From: Bacillota bacterium
Lineage (GTDB): Bacteria > Bacillota_I > Bacilli_A > Acholeplasmatales > Acholeplasmataceae
Assembly: GCA_023458995.1 (NCBI GenBank)
Contig: JAEWVV010000216.1
Span: 1 to 6,206 of the forward strand
Direction: 5' to 3'
DNA: 6,206 nucleotides
In this document: one piece after another, positions 4,806 to 6,206 of the stretch
Numbering within the stretch: position 1 is the stretch's first letter
Layout of the letters: each line of letters opens with the position of its first letter
Translations under genes and position numbers: made by a program
The notes under the pieces: model-generated
The model's input: the letters and a program-made list of their open reading frames with translations, nothing else
Database searches by the model: none
Told to the model about the DNA's origin: nothing

Positions 4806-6206
4806 ATGCCCAGACTGACAAGAGAGAGTTTAATACTCGTAGGTACGAAAGAATTAAAAGTTGACGATATCCTCAAAACAATCATCTACTTACCAGCAAG
4901 TCAAGTAAAAGCGTTTTTCACTGAAATTGGATTAACTATTCCTAGAGAAATCAGAATGTTTGTCCTTCGTGAGAACTTACGAGAAAAAGTAATTGAAACA
5001 AGAAAATCAAGGTTAACATTAGCTGATGAACTGAATTACCGTCTATCTTGGTTTACGGAGTTCACAGAAACACAGTTAGAAAATCTCCTAGTCTTTTTTG
5101 ATGACCCAACACTCGATCGTGCATTCCTTGAAGACTTCTGGACAGACTTACTTTCCTACATGGTAGAAAAATCAGTTCCAGCAAAAGAGATTAAAAAGAT
5201 TGTTGATCTATCGATTCAACATGTAAAAGCTGTGGGATTAGAATTACCCAATATGAAGACCTATAACCGTGAACTTAAAGAATTATTCTTTGACTCCATG
5301 GGTCGTATTGATGGTCTACCTCCACAAAAATTTAGACCTGTCCTTTATAAGAGCTCAACGTTAACTGAAGTACGCGATCTAGGCGCGAAATATGATGTTG
5401 ATGTTCCACGTCGTTTAAAGAAGACAGAACTCGCAGATATTATCGTTAGAGAATTAAAAGATCGTGGTCAATATACAGAAGAACTAGAAACTCAAATTCG
5501 CGCAATGTCAGTGATTGTGATGCAAAGATTTGCAATCGATCACGATATTAAAGCATCAACCGAACTTAAAAAAGAAGAAATTATTGAATATATCTTAGCA
5601 AATGCTAAAGAAACAAAAGAAGCTTACTTCATTCCAGAATCACCTCAAGTTTATGAACAAGAAGTTGAACAGGTTCAAAAACATGTTGATGAAGTTTTAA
5701 AACCTTCTGCAGTTGAAGAAAAACCCGCTGAAGTTACTGAAGAAGTGATCGAACAACCTGTTGAAGTCACCGAAGAAGTCGTTGAAGAAAAACCAGAAGT
5801 CAAAGAAGAAATCGAACCCGTGGTTGAAAAGGTTGAAGAGGAAAAAGTTGTTCAAGAAGTTTACGCTGAACAACGTGGACCTGTACAATATGTTCAACAA
5901 TCGATTGATTTAACTGATCTCATTCAAGAAATTCGTATGCTTCGTCAAACCATTCAAGAAGTCGTTAAGCAACCTGAAATTGAAGTAATTGAAGAAGTTA
6001 AAGAACCAGAAGAAAAACCTGCAGATGAAAAGGGCGAACCCATCATGATCAATACAGCAGAGTTTTATGGTAAACCAAAATCACTCAAGAAGATCATTAA
6101 AAAAGAAGAAATCGACGAACGTGAAAAGTTTGTTGAAGAAAAGAAAGCTAGTTCTTCAATCGGTACTGATAAAGAATCTGATGAAGAAAAAGCACCAGCA
6201 GAACTT
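4806..6206 (+). CDS. Unrecognised protein with Rho_N/SAP-like repeats and an acidic tail (runs off window end)
   Basis: An ATG at 4806, five bases after GGAGGT (4795-4800), opens 467 codons with no stop before the window edge. I do not recognise the protein. Residues 1-270 are predicted mostly helical and look folded. Two segments, 188-217 and 238-267, align without gaps and share the pattern [YH]D[VI]x(6)LKKxE[LI], which resembles the Rho N-terminal/SAP helix-extended-loop-helix fold. A third similar stretch occurs near 39-56 (IGLTIPREIR). Residues 280-350 and 389-410 are disordered-looking and rich in Glu, Val, Pro and Lys, with an 11-residue repeat (PAEVTEEVIEQ). A short amphipathic helix lies between them (IDLTDLIQEIRMLRQTIQEV, 367-386). 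After 410 come a basic patch (KPKSLKKIIKKEE, 423-435) and a charged, Ser-containing end. There is no signal peptide, membrane span or cysteine. Nucleic-acid binding or a scaffold role is only a guess; the neighbouring RNA genes are in a different transcription unit. Confidence 0.9.
   Translation, partial: MPRLTRESLILVGTKELKVDDILKTIIYLPASQVKAFFTEIGLTIPREIRMFVLRENLREKVIETRKSRLTLADELNYRLSWFTEFTETQLENLLVFFDDPTLDRAFLEDFWTDLLSYMVEKSVPAKEIKKIVDLSIQHVKAVGLELPNMKTYNRELKELFFDSMGRIDGLPPQKFRPVLYKSSTLTEVRDLGAKYDVDVPRRLKKTELADIIVRELKDRGQYTEELETQIRAMSVIVMQRFAIDHDIKASTELKKEEIIEYILANAKETKEAYFIPESPQVYEQEVEQVQKHVDEVLKPSAVEEKPAEVTEEVIEQPVEVTEEVVEEKPEVKEEIEPVVEKVEEEKVVQEVYAEQRGPVQYVQQSIDLTDLIQEIRMLRQTIQEVVKQPEIEVIEEVKEPEEKPADEKGEPIMINTAEFYGKPKSLKKIIKKEEIDEREKFVEEKKASSSIGTDKESDEEKAPAEL
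5367..5606 (+). repeat. Two tandem Rho_N/SAP-like motifs in the last gene
   Basis: The motifs are residues 188-217 (EVRDLGAKYDVDVPRR then LKKTEL) and 238-267 (VMQRFAIDHDIKASTE then LKKEEI), with starts 50 residues apart. The shared positions are hydrophobic residues in the first helix, YD/HD before the loop, LKK, then E and an aliphatic residue in the second helix. The similarity is at protein level; the DNA copies are diverged. The fold name is inferred from pattern, not from a search. Confidence 0.5.
5724..5789 (+). repeat. Two 11-residue Glu/Val-rich repeats in the acidic tail
   Basis: Residues 307-317 (PAEVTEEVIEQ) and 318-328 (PVEVTEEVVEE) are adjacent copies with seven or more identical positions, encoded by GAAGTTACTGAAGAAGTG and GAAGTCACCGAAGAAGTC cores. 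Further degenerate EEKPEV/EEIEPV units follow to about residue 347. Such tails usually vary in length among strains. Confidence 0.7.

Noticed and set aside
4655..4885. Minus-strand open frame across the ricA end and the last gene's start
   Set aside because: It runs through a terminator, a promoter and two well-supported gene ends on the opposite strand.
5697..5900. Minus-strand open frame rich in Phe, Asn and Asp
   Set aside because: Its composition is the antisense of GAA-rich codons in the acidic repeat tail of the last gene.

Overview
The window looks like a piece of chromosome from a low-GC Gram-positive bacterium of the Mollicutes, most likely an Acholeplasma relative. This is an inference from three things. 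The DNA is AT-rich. The proteins have clear Bacillus-type counterparts. The code is standard: TGA ends two genes (at 4374-4376 and 4703-4705) and tryptophan is always TGG, which argues against Mycoplasma/Spiroplasma. A small low-GC Firmicute outside the Mollicutes is not excluded.

Layout. Positions 1-259 hold the 5' end of a minus-strand gene for an unrecognised single-span membrane protein. A divergent intergenic region (260-520) carries one sigma-A-type promoter for each direction. Then come four plus-strand genes: rny (RNase Y, 521-2095), ymdB (calcineurin-like phosphodiesterase, 2135-2896), miaB (tRNA methylthiotransferase, 2937-4376) and a ricA/ymcA-like gene (4373-4705). Hairpins with T-tails follow rny, ymdB and ricA. 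miaB and ricA overlap by 4 bases. After the last terminator a good new promoter (4748-4776) drives an unrecognised gene (4806 onward) that is still open at the window end after 467 codons.

Function. rny-ymdB and miaB-ymcA are both neighbour pairs in Bacillus subtilis, where other genes lie between them; here they are compacted into one cluster. The theme is RNA metabolism: RNase Y is the membrane-anchored endonuclease that starts mRNA decay and processing, RicA belongs to the Ric complex that directs RNase Y to certain transcripts in Bacillus, MiaB modifies A37 of tRNAs reading UNN codons, and YmdB is a phosphodiesterase that affects gene expression.

The most unusual points are: the YmdB protein has Trp where the family's catalytic His of the GNH motif should be; the RicA-like protein is short and has no cysteine; and the last gene encodes a protein with at least two tandem Rho_N/SAP-like helical repeats about 50 residues apart, followed by a long acidic Glu/Val/Pro tail. 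No RNA genes, mobile elements, CRISPR arrays or prophage genes were seen.
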